From NCBI GenBank assembly GCA_964395765.1, contig CAYNCU010000026.1, positions 1 through 25,482 on the forward strand: a DNA stretch of 25,482 bases, read 5' to 3'. Position numbers and translations under genes: made by a program. The first letter of the stretch is position 1, and each line of letters begins with the position of its first letter. Positions 16,029 through 22,587 of the stretch are shown one piece after another. The notes beneath the pieces were generated by a model, which was not told where the DNA came from, did no database searches, and saw nothing but the letters and a program-made list of their open reading frames with translations. Origin of the DNA: DATDPY01 sp964395765 (GTDB taxonomy: Bacteria > Bacteroidota > Bacteroidia > Cytophagales > Cyclobacteriaceae).

Positions 16029-16558
16029 AAGGGTTTCAATGGTAATAGTGGTCTTTTCTGTAATGACATTTTCTTAATTTTTATGCGTGGTTAAAATCTA
16101 AAATAGGATAGGGTAAAATTATAATTCAAAAGGCTGATCGACGATATACAATTACTACAGAACAACGGGTAATTTGCGACAAAAATGTTTATAGGCCTGA
16201 TCAAGGATTTTAACATTCTTTAAAATATTCAATCGTAACCATGACCAATTTCAGGTCGTATAAAAAAATGTACTGGTTACTCACCCGCATTGTCAAAGTA
16301 AACATCCGGTTTACGCTTGTTCGTCCCTTGATATCTGTGAATTAAAAGGTATTCGACCCCAGGGCAAGGCCTTTTCCGGCGCTCAGTTCCGGGGAATTAT
16401 ACCACCGTCTTTTCGTTCGCCGAAGCGGTATGCGAAAGTGGATTAAAAAAATCCACGGCTCACGCAACCGGGAAACGCAGTCGTATCAAAATAATAAATT
16501 TATTTTCTCGCTTTCCGGTTGTCGCCGACGATTTACGTGAAAATTAAATAATAAAATA
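16029..16558. other. Intergenic region upstream of tonB-like gene
   Basis: This stretch of about 530 bases holds the uncertain 5' end of the SRPBCC gene (to about 16070), then about 275 bases in which I see nothing. Repeat copy 2 follows at 16348-16448, with the stem GTGGAT-N7-ATCCAC at 16438-16456. A near-perfect inverted repeat lies at 16465-16477 and 16509-16521 (CAACCGGGAAACG against CGCTTTCCGGTTG), about 40 bases before the TonB start. No separate gene is credible. Confidence 0.55.
16348..16448 (+). repeat. Diverged direct repeat, copy 2
   Basis: Second copy of the element at 15341-15450, in the same orientation, with core spacing of 998 bases (identical 16-mer at 16388-16403). It lacks about 8 bases after the CCCCAGGGC block. 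The first hairpin is imperfect here (CCGGCGC/GTTCCGG). TTCGC and GCGAA form an alternative small stem around 16416-16435. Immediately downstream it is followed by GTGGAT-TAAAAAA-ATCCAC. Confidence 0.7.
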
Positions 16559-17242
16559 ATGGAATATAAAAAAAACCCGAAAGTCGATTTGCGGAAGAAA
16601 TATTTTCTTTTCCTTAATTTAGGATTAATAATAAGTCTACTGTTTACCATATCCGCGTTCCAGTACAAATCAAATGGCATCGAAGGTACAGTCAGCCTCG
16701 GTCAGCCCAAAGCGGATTTCGATTCAATCATGAACATTCCCAATACCGTACAGACACCTCCGCCACCGCCAAAACAAATGGCGCCGCCAAAAATCGTTGA
16801 AGCACCCAATGATTTAAAAGTGGATAATGATGTAAAGCTTAACCTGGACATCAATGCAAATGAGGAAACCAGGGTTGCACCGCAAAAAGTTCAGCAGGAG
16901 CCTCTGAAGGAAGAAAAAGCAGACCAGATCTTTACCATCGTGGAAGATGAGCCAAGCCCTAAGGGCGGAATGGCGGCGTTCTACGGTTTTGTTTCGAAGA
17001 ATTTAAAATACCCTTCCCAGGCAAGGCGTATGGATATTGAAGGAAAAGTATTCGTACAATTCGTAGTGGATAAGGACGGAACACTTTCCAATGTCCATGT
17101 TTTAAAAGGCATAGGTGCCGGTTGTGACCAGGAAGCCATTCGTGTAATTAAAGATGCACCGAAATGGAATCCGGGCAAACAACGCGGACGGCCGGTCAGG
17201 GTACGAATGGTAATACCGATCGTATTTAAGTTAGGGGATTAA
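16559..17242 (+). CDS. tonB: TonB family energy-transducing protein
   Basis: A 227-residue protein with the TonB layout: short cytoplasmic N-terminus, one membrane helix at about 15-34 (FLFLNLGLIISLLFTISAF), a proline-rich periplasmic linker (PPPPPKQMAPPKIVEAP at about 68-84), an acidic/charged stretch, and a C-terminal TonB domain from about 140 (FVSKNLKYPSQARRMDIEGK, VFVQFVVDKDGTLSNVHVLK, AIRVIKDAPKWNPGKQRGRP, VRVRMVIPIVFKL). It couples the inner-membrane proton motive force, through ExbB/ExbD, to outer-membrane receptors. ExbB and ExbD are not in the window. It may serve the receptor at 12954-15290, but Bacteroidota genomes carry several TonB proteins, so this pairing is inference from proximity. 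Confidence 0.9.
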   Translation: MEYKKNPKVDLRKKYFLFLNLGLIISLLFTISAFQYKSNGIEGTVSLGQPKADFDSIMNIPNTVQTPPPPPKQMAPPKIVEAPNDLKVDNDVKLNLDINANEETRVAPQKVQQEPLKEEKADQIFTIVEDEPSPKGGMAAFYGFVSKNLKYPSQARRMDIEGKVFVQFVVDKDGTLSNVHVLKGIGAGCDQEAIRVIKDAPKWNPGKQRGRPVRVRMVIPIVFKLGD

Positions 17243-17499
17243 AATAGCTTTTCTATATAATGAAAATAAAAAGTAAAATACTGAGAATAATAACTTATCT
17301 TCGTTAAAAGTTCAGATTTGAGAATTTGCGCATTTATCTACTAATATACATCACTCCATTAGTCTTACACTGCTCATCTTTTTAAAACTGCATCTTCTAT
17401 TTATTAAGGCAATTAAATATAATCCATTCATGCGGTGAACATAATGCTATTGAAACTGCATATAATATTTCATTAGAATCAGGGCCAAAACAAAGCTAA
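17243..17499. other. Intergenic region upstream of sigma factor gene
   Basis: There are 257 AT-rich bases. I see no hairpin terminator after the TonB gene and no good TTTG/TAnnTTTG pair before the sigma factor. The sigma gene may use a weaker or different promoter. Confidence 0.4.
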
Positions 17500-18366
17500 A
17501 TGCGACAATTAAAAATCACCAAGCAAATAACCCAGCGAAATGAAGAATCCATAAGCCGTTATTTTCAGGAGATCAATAAAATTTCTATGATTACCGCCGA
17601 AGAAGAAACGGAATTATCGGTACGTATTAAGAATGGTGATGAAATGGCTCTTGAAAAACTGGTCATTTCCAACCTGCGATTCGTAATCTCGGTAGCCAAA
17701 CAATATCAGAATCAGGGTCTTGCATTTCCGGATCTGATCAATGAGGGTAATTTCGGGTTGATTAAAGCGGCAAAAAAATTCGACGAAACCAGAGGCTTCA
17801 AATTTATATCCTATGCGGTCTGGTGGATTCGTCAATCTATTTTACATGCCATTTCAGAACAAACCAGGATTGTTCATTTGCCGGCGAACCGAATTTCATC
17901 CATAAAAAAAATTTCACAGGCCATTCCTTACCTGGAACAGGAACATGAACGGGAACCTACAGAGGCCGAAATAGCTGATTACCTCGACCTGAGCCACGAC
18001 GAAGTATACGATGTAAACTACATGAAACAGCGTCATATTTCTTTCGATACGCCGCTATCGAAAGATAACAACAGTGATTTTAATCTTTATGATACGGTAC
18101 AGGCTTTAAATATCCCTGCTCCCGATCACGGAAGTATGAGAGAATCCCTTGAGTCCAATATTGACAGGGCCCTGGGCAAACTTAGTAAAAGAGAATCTGA
18201 AATATTATCCATGTCATTCGGATTAAAAGGTCAGAAAAGATACTCCCTTAGCGACATCGCCCAAAAGTTTGATATGTCATCCGAAAGAATAAGGCAGATA
18301 AGAAAAACCGGACTTCACAAGTTACGAATGTTACTTAAAAGTAATTTTGCCTTGCGGGAATATTGA
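17500..18366 (+). CDS. RpoD-like RNA polymerase sigma-70 factor, divergent paralogue
   Basis: A 288-residue sigma factor of normal Bacteroidota RpoD length, starting MRQLKITKQIT. Region 1.2 is at about 16-52. Region 2 is highly conserved (NLRFVISVAKQYQNQGL, DLINEGNFGLIKAAKKFDET, RGFKFISYAVWWIRQSI). Region 3 is at about 126-180 and region 4 at about 220-280 (LGKLSKRESEILSMSFGL, DIAQKFDMSSERIRQIRK). Several positions differ from the phylum's main sigma factor as I recall it. 'HLPANRISSIKKI' replaces a typical RLPLNQ..S..KI. The end of the recognition helix reads RQIRKTGLHKLR rather than RQIKEKAIRRLR. This suggests a second, alternative RpoD paralogue rather than the housekeeping factor. It is followed 35 bases later by a nitrilase-family gene, probably co-transcribed. 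Confidence 0.88.
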   Translation: MRQLKITKQITQRNEESISRYFQEINKISMITAEEETELSVRIKNGDEMALEKLVISNLRFVISVAKQYQNQGLAFPDLINEGNFGLIKAAKKFDETRGFKFISYAVWWIRQSILHAISEQTRIVHLPANRISSIKKISQAIPYLEQEHEREPTEAEIADYLDLSHDEVYDVNYMKQRHISFDTPLSKDNNSDFNLYDTVQALNIPAPDHGSMRESLESNIDRALGKLSKRESEILSMSFGLKGQKRYSLSDIAQKFDMSSERIRQIRKTGLHKLRMLLKSNFALREY

Positions 18367-18401
18367 AATTTTAGTTCATCCGAATTAAAGCGGTAATTGA
18401 A

Positions 18402-19130
18402 TTGAAGATTTGCGCGGCTCAGAATCACCCGGCTCCGGGAAATATACCCGGAAACATAGAAGGCCATAAAAAGTTAATCAACCTCGCCATTTCAAAAGGC
18501 GCGGAAGTTATTATTTTCCCTGAACTTTCCCTGACAGGTTATGAACCAAAACTAGCAGCAAAACTGGCAGTTGAACCCCTAGATAAACGTCTGGATATTT
18601 TTCAAATTGCCAGTATCCAAAATGGTGTAGCCATCGGGATTGGCATTCCTACAAATCATGCCAATAAGATTTGCATCAGTATGATAATTTTTTTACCTGA
18701 TCACAGAAGATTGGTTTATTCCAAAAAATATCTGCATCATGACGAGGAAGAATACTTTGTTCCGGGTGAAAATATCCCCGTCTTTAATTTCAGGGAAACC
18801 AGAATTGCCCCGGCGATTTGTTATGAAATTTCCGTCCCCGATCATGCCAGGACTGCCGATGCTAACGGGGCCGATATTTATATCGCCAGCGTGGCCAAAT
18901 ATGCACACCAGGCAGAAAAAGCATTGGAAAATTTAAAAGAGATTGCCAATAAATATGCAATACCTGTAATGATGGCCAATAGCGTAGGTCCTTCCGATGG
19001 TAACAAATGTGCAGGGCAATCCTCCATAGTAGACAACTTGGGATTTGTTTACGATCAATTGGATCAAACCAGTGAAGGAATAATTATGCTGGATACGGAA
19101 ACATGGGAAACATCAACCTATTCGCTCTGA
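18402..19130 (+). CDS. Carbon-nitrogen hydrolase (nitrilase superfamily)
   Basis: A 242-residue protein starting at a TTG (18402-18404); no ATG fits the conserved N-terminus 'KICAAQNHPAPGNI'. The catalytic triad of the superfamily is present: Glu41 in 'IIFPELSLTGYEP', Lys108 in 'VYSKKYLHHDEE', and Cys140 in 'IAPAICYEISVPDHA'. 'FVPGENIPVF' precedes the nucleophile elbow as usual. Members hydrolyse amides, nitriles or carbamoyl groups and are cytosolic. The specific substrate cannot be deduced; length and motifs fit omega-amidase or N-carbamoyl-amidase-like branches. It sits 35 bases after the sigma gene and converges on the VOC gene with 20 bases between stops. Confidence 0.9.
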   Translation: MKICAAQNHPAPGNIPGNIEGHKKLINLAISKGAEVIIFPELSLTGYEPKLAAKLAVEPLDKRLDIFQIASIQNGVAIGIGIPTNHANKICISMIIFLPDHRRLVYSKKYLHHDEEEYFVPGENIPVFNFRETRIAPAICYEISVPDHARTADANGADIYIASVAKYAHQAEKALENLKEIANKYAIPVMMANSVGPSDGNKCAGQSSIVDNLGFVYDQLDQTSEGIIMLDTETWETSTYSL

Positions 19131-19150
19131 AAATAATTTTTAATAAACGC

Positions 19151-19525
19151 TTACCTTACCCATTCCACCACTACTACACATAACCCGGATGAATCGAGCA
19201 AGGCAAATTCCCTTGCACCCCACGGCCGGAGTTTTATTTTACTTAAATTGGGATGAAGCAATTGTGGATGAGAGGAGCTGATTTGTTCATACACTTCCTC
19301 AATATTCTCGGTTTCCAAACGGAATTCCGGCCTGTCTTTGGCAGCGAATTCCACGTCCTGAATAATTTGAATTTTCATTTGGTCCTTTGCAGCAACACAG
19401 AAGGGCCTGGATTCCGATGCCCGGTCGTCATAGGTGATCTTAAAGCCAAGACAATTCACAAAGAGGTCCAGGCCTACCTGAATATCGGCATAAAATATAT
19501 TGGGTATAAGAGCTGTAAAATTCAT
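19151..19525 (-). CDS. VOC superfamily protein (glyoxalase/bleomycin-resistance-like)
   Basis: A 124-residue single VOC unit pair with two beta-alpha-beta-beta-beta modules. The first is 'ALIPNIFYADIQVGLDLFVN' followed by CLGFKITYDD; the second has 'RLETENIEEVYEQI', 'LRPWGAREFALLDSSGLCVV' and 'VVEWVR' at the end. The Glu in 'AREFALLD' matches a usual metal ligand or its structural equivalent. Such stand-alone proteins include glyoxalases, dioxygenases and drug-binding resistance proteins; many have no known activity. It is transcribed convergently with the nitrilase gene and has its own upstream region. Confidence 0.85.
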   Translation of the reverse strand: MNFTALIPNIFYADIQVGLDLFVNCLGFKITYDDRASESRPFCVAAKDQMKIQIIQDVEFAAKDRPEFRLETENIEEVYEQISSSHPQLLHPNLSKIKLRPWGAREFALLDSSGLCVVVVEWVR

Positions 19526-19645
19526 TCAATTATATTTTAAATTCTGTGCATATAAAAAGTAAATATAATACTCAACTTCCTATTCTGAATATCCAAATTG
19601 CAACTCTCAACTTCAATTAAGGGATACTTCAGATTTCATTAAAAT

Positions 19646-19665
19646 TTCCGGTTCGGAAACCGGAA
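19646..19665. repeat. Perfect 8-base stem dyad, TTCCGGTT-CGGA-AACCGGAA
   Basis: A 20-base perfect inverted repeat with a 4-base loop lies in the divergent region between the VOC and HAD genes. No T-run follows on the plus strand, and only a short ATTTT follows on the minus strand, so it is not a convincing terminator. It could be an operator or a recurrent intergenic palindrome. Confidence 0.5.
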
Positions 19666-19742
19666 GCCGGAGATTGAAAGTTATAAGTCAGAAATTATTA
19701 TCATCTATTCTAATTTACAATTCCGGATTTTGCGCATAGTGA

Positions 19743-19774
19743 TTTGTGAATTGAAGAATTAATGTCTATCCTTG
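19743..19774 (+). promoter_or_regulatory. Bacteroidota-type promoter of the HAD gene
   Basis: TTTG at 19743-19746, a 20-base spacer, and TATCCTTG at 19767-19774 match the TTTG/TAnnTTTG consensus with one mismatch. The predicted start site is about 30 bases before the ATG at 19813. Confidence 0.5.
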
Positions 19775-19812
19775 CAACCGGATAATTTAACCCTCCTGAA
19801 TATTTTTTAACT

Positions 19813-20394
19813 ATGGAACTAAAGGTTGATCCCAGCGCCAGGGGACTTATCTTTGATCTTGACGGCACATTAGTTGACAGCATGCCCTTACACTTTGAAG
19901 CCTGGCGTGAAGTCTGCTCCAGGATTGGTTTCGATTTTACTTCTGAATTTTTTTATGCCCATGCAGGAATGTCATCAGATAAAATTTTTGCGGAAATAAA
20001 AAAAATCACTCATGGAGATTTTGACCCCGATGCCCTTTCGGATGAAAAGGAAAAAATTTATGAAAGCAAGATCAGTAAGCTTACGCTGATCGAACCTGTC
20101 TTCAAAATCGTAAAAGACTATTATCATAAACTTCCCATGTCTATCGGTACCGGAAGCCCTTCCGGGCATTCGTGGAAAGCCATGAAAGCCATGGGGCTCG
20201 ATAAATATTTCACCATCGTAGTAGGAAAGGAAGAAATTTTACATCCTAAACCGGCTCCCGATACCTTTCTTAAATGCGCGGAAAAAATGGGAGTGGAACC
20301 TCAGCATTGCCAGGTCTTCGAAGATGGCGACTTCGGCATACAGGCGGCAAAAAATGCAGGTATGATCGCCACGGATATCAGACATTATATTTAA
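19813..20394 (+). CDS. HAD-superfamily phosphatase/phosphomutase, beta-phosphoglucomutase/YqaB-like
   Basis: A 193-residue HAD subfamily I enzyme. Motif I is 'FDLDGTLVDS' with nucleophile Asp15 and general acid Asp17. A small helical cap covers about 25-95. Motif II is 'IGTGSPSG' with Ser115, motif III is Lys146 in 'LHPKPAPDTFL', and motif IV is 'VFEDGDFGIQAAKNAGM' around 168-184. Relatives of this size (YqaB, beta-phosphoglucomutase-like) dephosphorylate or isomerise sugar phosphates such as fructose 1-phosphate; the exact substrate is unknown. The gene converges on the GntR gene and the two stop codons overlap by four bases (20391-20394). Because it borders a cluster with a sugar-type regulator and a polyol-phosphate dehydrogenase, a sugar-phosphate role in that pathway is plausible. 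Confidence 0.9.
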   Translation: MELKVDPSARGLIFDLDGTLVDSMPLHFEAWREVCSRIGFDFTSEFFYAHAGMSSDKIFAEIKKITHGDFDPDALSDEKEKIYESKISKLTLIEPVFKIVKDYYHKLPMSIGTGSPSGHSWKAMKAMGLDKYFTIVVGKEEILHPKPAPDTFLKCAEKMGVEPQHCQVFEDGDFGIQAAKNAGMIATDIRHYI

Positions 20395-21098
20395 AATGAG
20401 CCAAACAAAAAATACCTTTCCGTTACACTATAGATCACGGAATAAAACCGGAAAGTTGGCCGGTTGGTAATCAGCCTCCGCTGCATGTGAAGCAAAGGGC
20501 TGCCTTCCTGTACCTGTAAATTTTTTGCTACTTCCTTTTCTGCCTTGATTGCCCAGATCTTCTGCTCCCCCCCGGTCACTTCTATCCCGTAATTCCTGCG
20601 GAGAATATCGAACAGGGACTTATTCTCGAAATTCCTGGCGGTCATCCTGGGCAGGTTAATATTCGGCAGGTAGGTGATATCGTATAATATGGGCACCTGA
20701 TCCACGATCCTCAGCCTCTCCAGGAAAATACATCCCGATTCCCTTTCAACTTCCGACAATTCATAAAAAAAAGTTGCCGGCCAGTGTTGCAGTACAGGTC
20801 GGGAAAGGATTTTTGTTACCAGCTTGTTGGAACCAATACTGGAGGTGGTCCCCTCAATAGACAGGATCCCGATGCCCTTGGGCAGCGATCTTACGATACT
20901 CCCTTTCCCATGATGTTTCCTGATATAGCCTTCGTTGACGAGTTTGGAAAGGGCTTGCCGGACGGTCGGACGGGTTACCCCATGGGTTTTACAAAGATCA
21001 TTTTCTGAAGGAAGCAATTCCCCCTCGGAATATATTCCCTCGCTGATCCGGGTTCGCAGGTTCTCATATAATTTTCGATATCGGGGTATGGCGGGCAT
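20391..21098 (-). CDS. GntR family transcriptional regulator, HutC subfamily (UTRA domain)
   Basis: A 235-residue regulator. Residues about 5-75 are the GntR winged helix: 'RYRKLYENLRTRISEGIYSE', 'GELLPSENDLCKTHGVTRPT', 'VRQALSKLVNEGYIRKHHGK' and 'GSIV'. Residues about 90-230 are a UTRA effector domain ('CIFLERLRIVDQVPILYDIT', 'SLFDILRRNYGIEVTGGEQK', 'LHMQRRLITNRPTFRFYSVI'). HutC-type members mostly bind sugar phosphates, amino acids or urocanate. The gene is divergent from the E2/E1/dehydrogenase operon with 158 bases between starts. It is the probable regulator of that operon and of itself through the dyads listed there. Its stop overlaps the HAD stop on the other strand. Confidence 0.92.
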   Translation of the reverse strand: MPAIPRYRKLYENLRTRISEGIYSEGELLPSENDLCKTHGVTRPTVRQALSKLVNEGYIRKHHGKGSIVRSLPKGIGILSIEGTTSSIGSNKLVTKILSRPVLQHWPATFFYELSEVERESGCIFLERLRIVDQVPILYDITYLPNINLPRMTARNFENKSLFDILRRNYGIEVTGGEQKIWAIKAEKEVAKNLQVQEGSPLLHMQRRLITNRPTFRFYSVIYSVTERYFLFGSF

Positions 21099-21155
21099 GG
21101 GTGGTTATTTTAAGGGAAGCCATGTTTTTTATTCTGAATACTATTTTTTAAATTT

Positions 21156-21171
21156 ACTTGTTATTACAAGT
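21156..21171. promoter_or_regulatory. Candidate GntR operator 1 (ACTTGT-TATT-ACAAGT)
   Basis: A perfect 16-base dyad in the GntR/E2 divergent region, with 6-base arms and a 4-base centre. Its core GTTATTAC is close to the GTnTAnAC shape typical of GntR sites. It lies 58 bases upstream of the GntR start codon, where it could control the regulator itself. Confidence 0.55.
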
Positions 21172-21207
21172 TTAATAGATAATGCTAATTTTACACTTTT
21201 AAGCTAA

Positions 21208-21237
21208 TTTAACAAGAGTTGTTATAACTTATCTTTA
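21208..21237 (+). promoter_or_regulatory. Possible promoter of the E2/E1 operon
   Basis: TTTA at 21208-21211, an 18-base spacer and TATCTTTA at 21230-21237 resemble the Bacteroidota TTTG/TAnnTTTG consensus with one mismatch in each box and slightly short spacing. The -7-like box overlaps candidate operator 2, which would suit repression. Confidence 0.35.
21210..21224. promoter_or_regulatory. Additional dyad TAACAA-GAG-TTGTTA in the divergent region
   Basis: Perfect 6-base arms around a 3-base centre, just ahead of candidate operator 2. It could be a further regulator site or part of the promoter region; the sequence differs from operators 1 and 2 in spacing. Confidence 0.3.
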
Positions 21238-21242
21238 CAAGT
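21227..21242. promoter_or_regulatory. Candidate GntR operator 2 (ACTTAT-CTTT-ACAAGT)
   Basis: It matches operator 1 in 11 of the 12 arm bases with the same 4-base centre length. Centres are 71 bases apart. It ends 14 bases before the E2 start codon and overlaps the likely -7 region, a position expected for repression of the operon. Confidence 0.5.
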
Positions 21243-21256
21243 TTAAATAGTAAACC

Positions 21257-22576
21257 ATGGCAACGCCGGTCATCATGCCCAGGCAGGGGCAATCTGTGGA
21301 AACGTGTCTTTTTTCCGAATGGCATGTTACCAAAGGCTCGCAGGTAAAAAAAGGTGACCTTCTTTTTTCCTATGAAACCGATAAGGCGGCCTTTGAAGCG
21401 GAAGCGCCTGCCGACGGAATAATTCTTGAAACATTTGTCTCCCCCGGAGATGTGGTTCCGGTATTATCGAATGTTGCCGTGATCGGTCAACCCGGTGAAA
21501 AATTCGATGATGTCATCCATGCGGGGAAAGATGAAAATATAACACAAAATGAAAGTACTTTGCCCGATGAACCGGAATCGATAAAAAATAGCCCTCAGGA
21601 GAATAAAAGTGAACCCGGAACCGACCGGATAAAACATCTATCCCCGCGGGCAAGAAAAACTGCCTCGCGTCTGAAAGTTTCGTCCGGTGGAATTTCCGGA
21701 ACCGGCCCCGGGGGGCGGATCATCGAAAGGGACATACTTTCAAAGGCCGAGAAATTGCCTAAAGCAACACCCCTCGCCCGAGCTATGGCTTACAGCGAAC
21801 AGCTAAACCTGCCCTTGTCGGGAAGCGGTAAGAGGGGTAAAATTATTTCTGCCGATATAAAAGACATGAAGCATGCCCCTGCAGCAGGGGAATTTACGGA
21901 TATCCCTTTGTCCAATGTGCGCAGGATCATCGCCAGAAAAATGCATGAATCCCTGCAGCAAACGGCCCAGCTAACACTCCATTCAAGTGCCGATGCCCGG
22001 AAAATTATGGAACTGCGAAAAAATATTAAAGCTACCCCTGATAAACCCGGAAGCCCGGATATTACCCTGAATGACATGGTTTGTTTTGCCGTCATAAAGG
22101 CATTGAAAAAACATGCAGGAATAAACGCTCATTTTATGGGTGAAACGATCAGGCAATTTCATTCGGTCCACCTTGGGATAGCCGTCGATACACCAAGGGG
22201 ACTGATCGTGCCTACCTTGCAAAATGCCGGTAATCTCGATTTGGAAAACCTTTCAAAAAACCTGAAGGAGCTCGCTGCAAAAGCCCAGACAGGATCCATC
22301 GACCCCGAATTGTTATCCGGCGCCACCTTTACGGTGACGAACCTGGGTGTAATAGGGGTGGAAATGTTTACCCCGGTGCTGAATCTTCCCCAGGTGGCTA
22401 TATTGGGAATCAATGCGATCCGTTATCAGCCGGATAACCTCGGCGGGGGTACGATAGGATTTATTCCCAGGATAGGCCTTTCGCTTACATTCGATCACCG
22501 TGCAGTGGACGGTGCACCGGCGGGTCGTTTCTTGCAGGAAGTTATTAATCAAATTGCCAATTTTGAATACTCTTAA
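21257..22576 (+). CDS. Dihydrolipoamide acyltransferase (E2) of a 2-oxoacid-type dehydrogenase complex
   Basis: A 439-residue E2. Residues 1-78 form one lipoyl domain with the lipoylated Lys43 in 'YETDKAAFEAEAPADG'. After an acidic, flexible linker come two peripheral-subunit-binding-domain-like units. One is at about 127-162 (LSPRARKTASRLK, SGTGPGGRIIERDI), the other at about 170-203 (ATPLARAMAYSEQLNLPLSG, SGKRGKIISADI). The catalytic domain runs from about 215 to the end, with 'TFDHRAVDGAPAGRFL' holding His414 and Asp418. E2 moves an acyl group from E1 to CoA and forms the cytosolic complex core. It is the first gene of the operon, 11 bases ahead of the fused E1 gene. No E3 (lipoamide dehydrogenase) is in the window. 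Pyruvate, branched-chain 2-oxoacid or acetoin-type substrates are all possible. Confidence 0.92.
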   Translation: MATPVIMPRQGQSVETCLFSEWHVTKGSQVKKGDLLFSYETDKAAFEAEAPADGIILETFVSPGDVVPVLSNVAVIGQPGEKFDDVIHAGKDENITQNESTLPDEPESIKNSPQENKSEPGTDRIKHLSPRARKTASRLKVSSGGISGTGPGGRIIERDILSKAEKLPKATPLARAMAYSEQLNLPLSGSGKRGKIISADIKDMKHAPAAGEFTDIPLSNVRRIIARKMHESLQQTAQLTLHSSADARKIMELRKNIKATPDKPGSPDITLNDMVCFAVIKALKKHAGINAHFMGETIRQFHSVHLGIAVDTPRGLIVPTLQNAGNLDLENLSKNLKELAAKAQTGSIDPELLSGATFTVTNLGVIGVEMFTPVLNLPQVAILGINAIRYQPDNLGGGTIGFIPRIGLSLTFDHRAVDGAPAGRFLQEVINQIANFEYS

Positions 22577-22587
22577 TTTTTTTTAGT

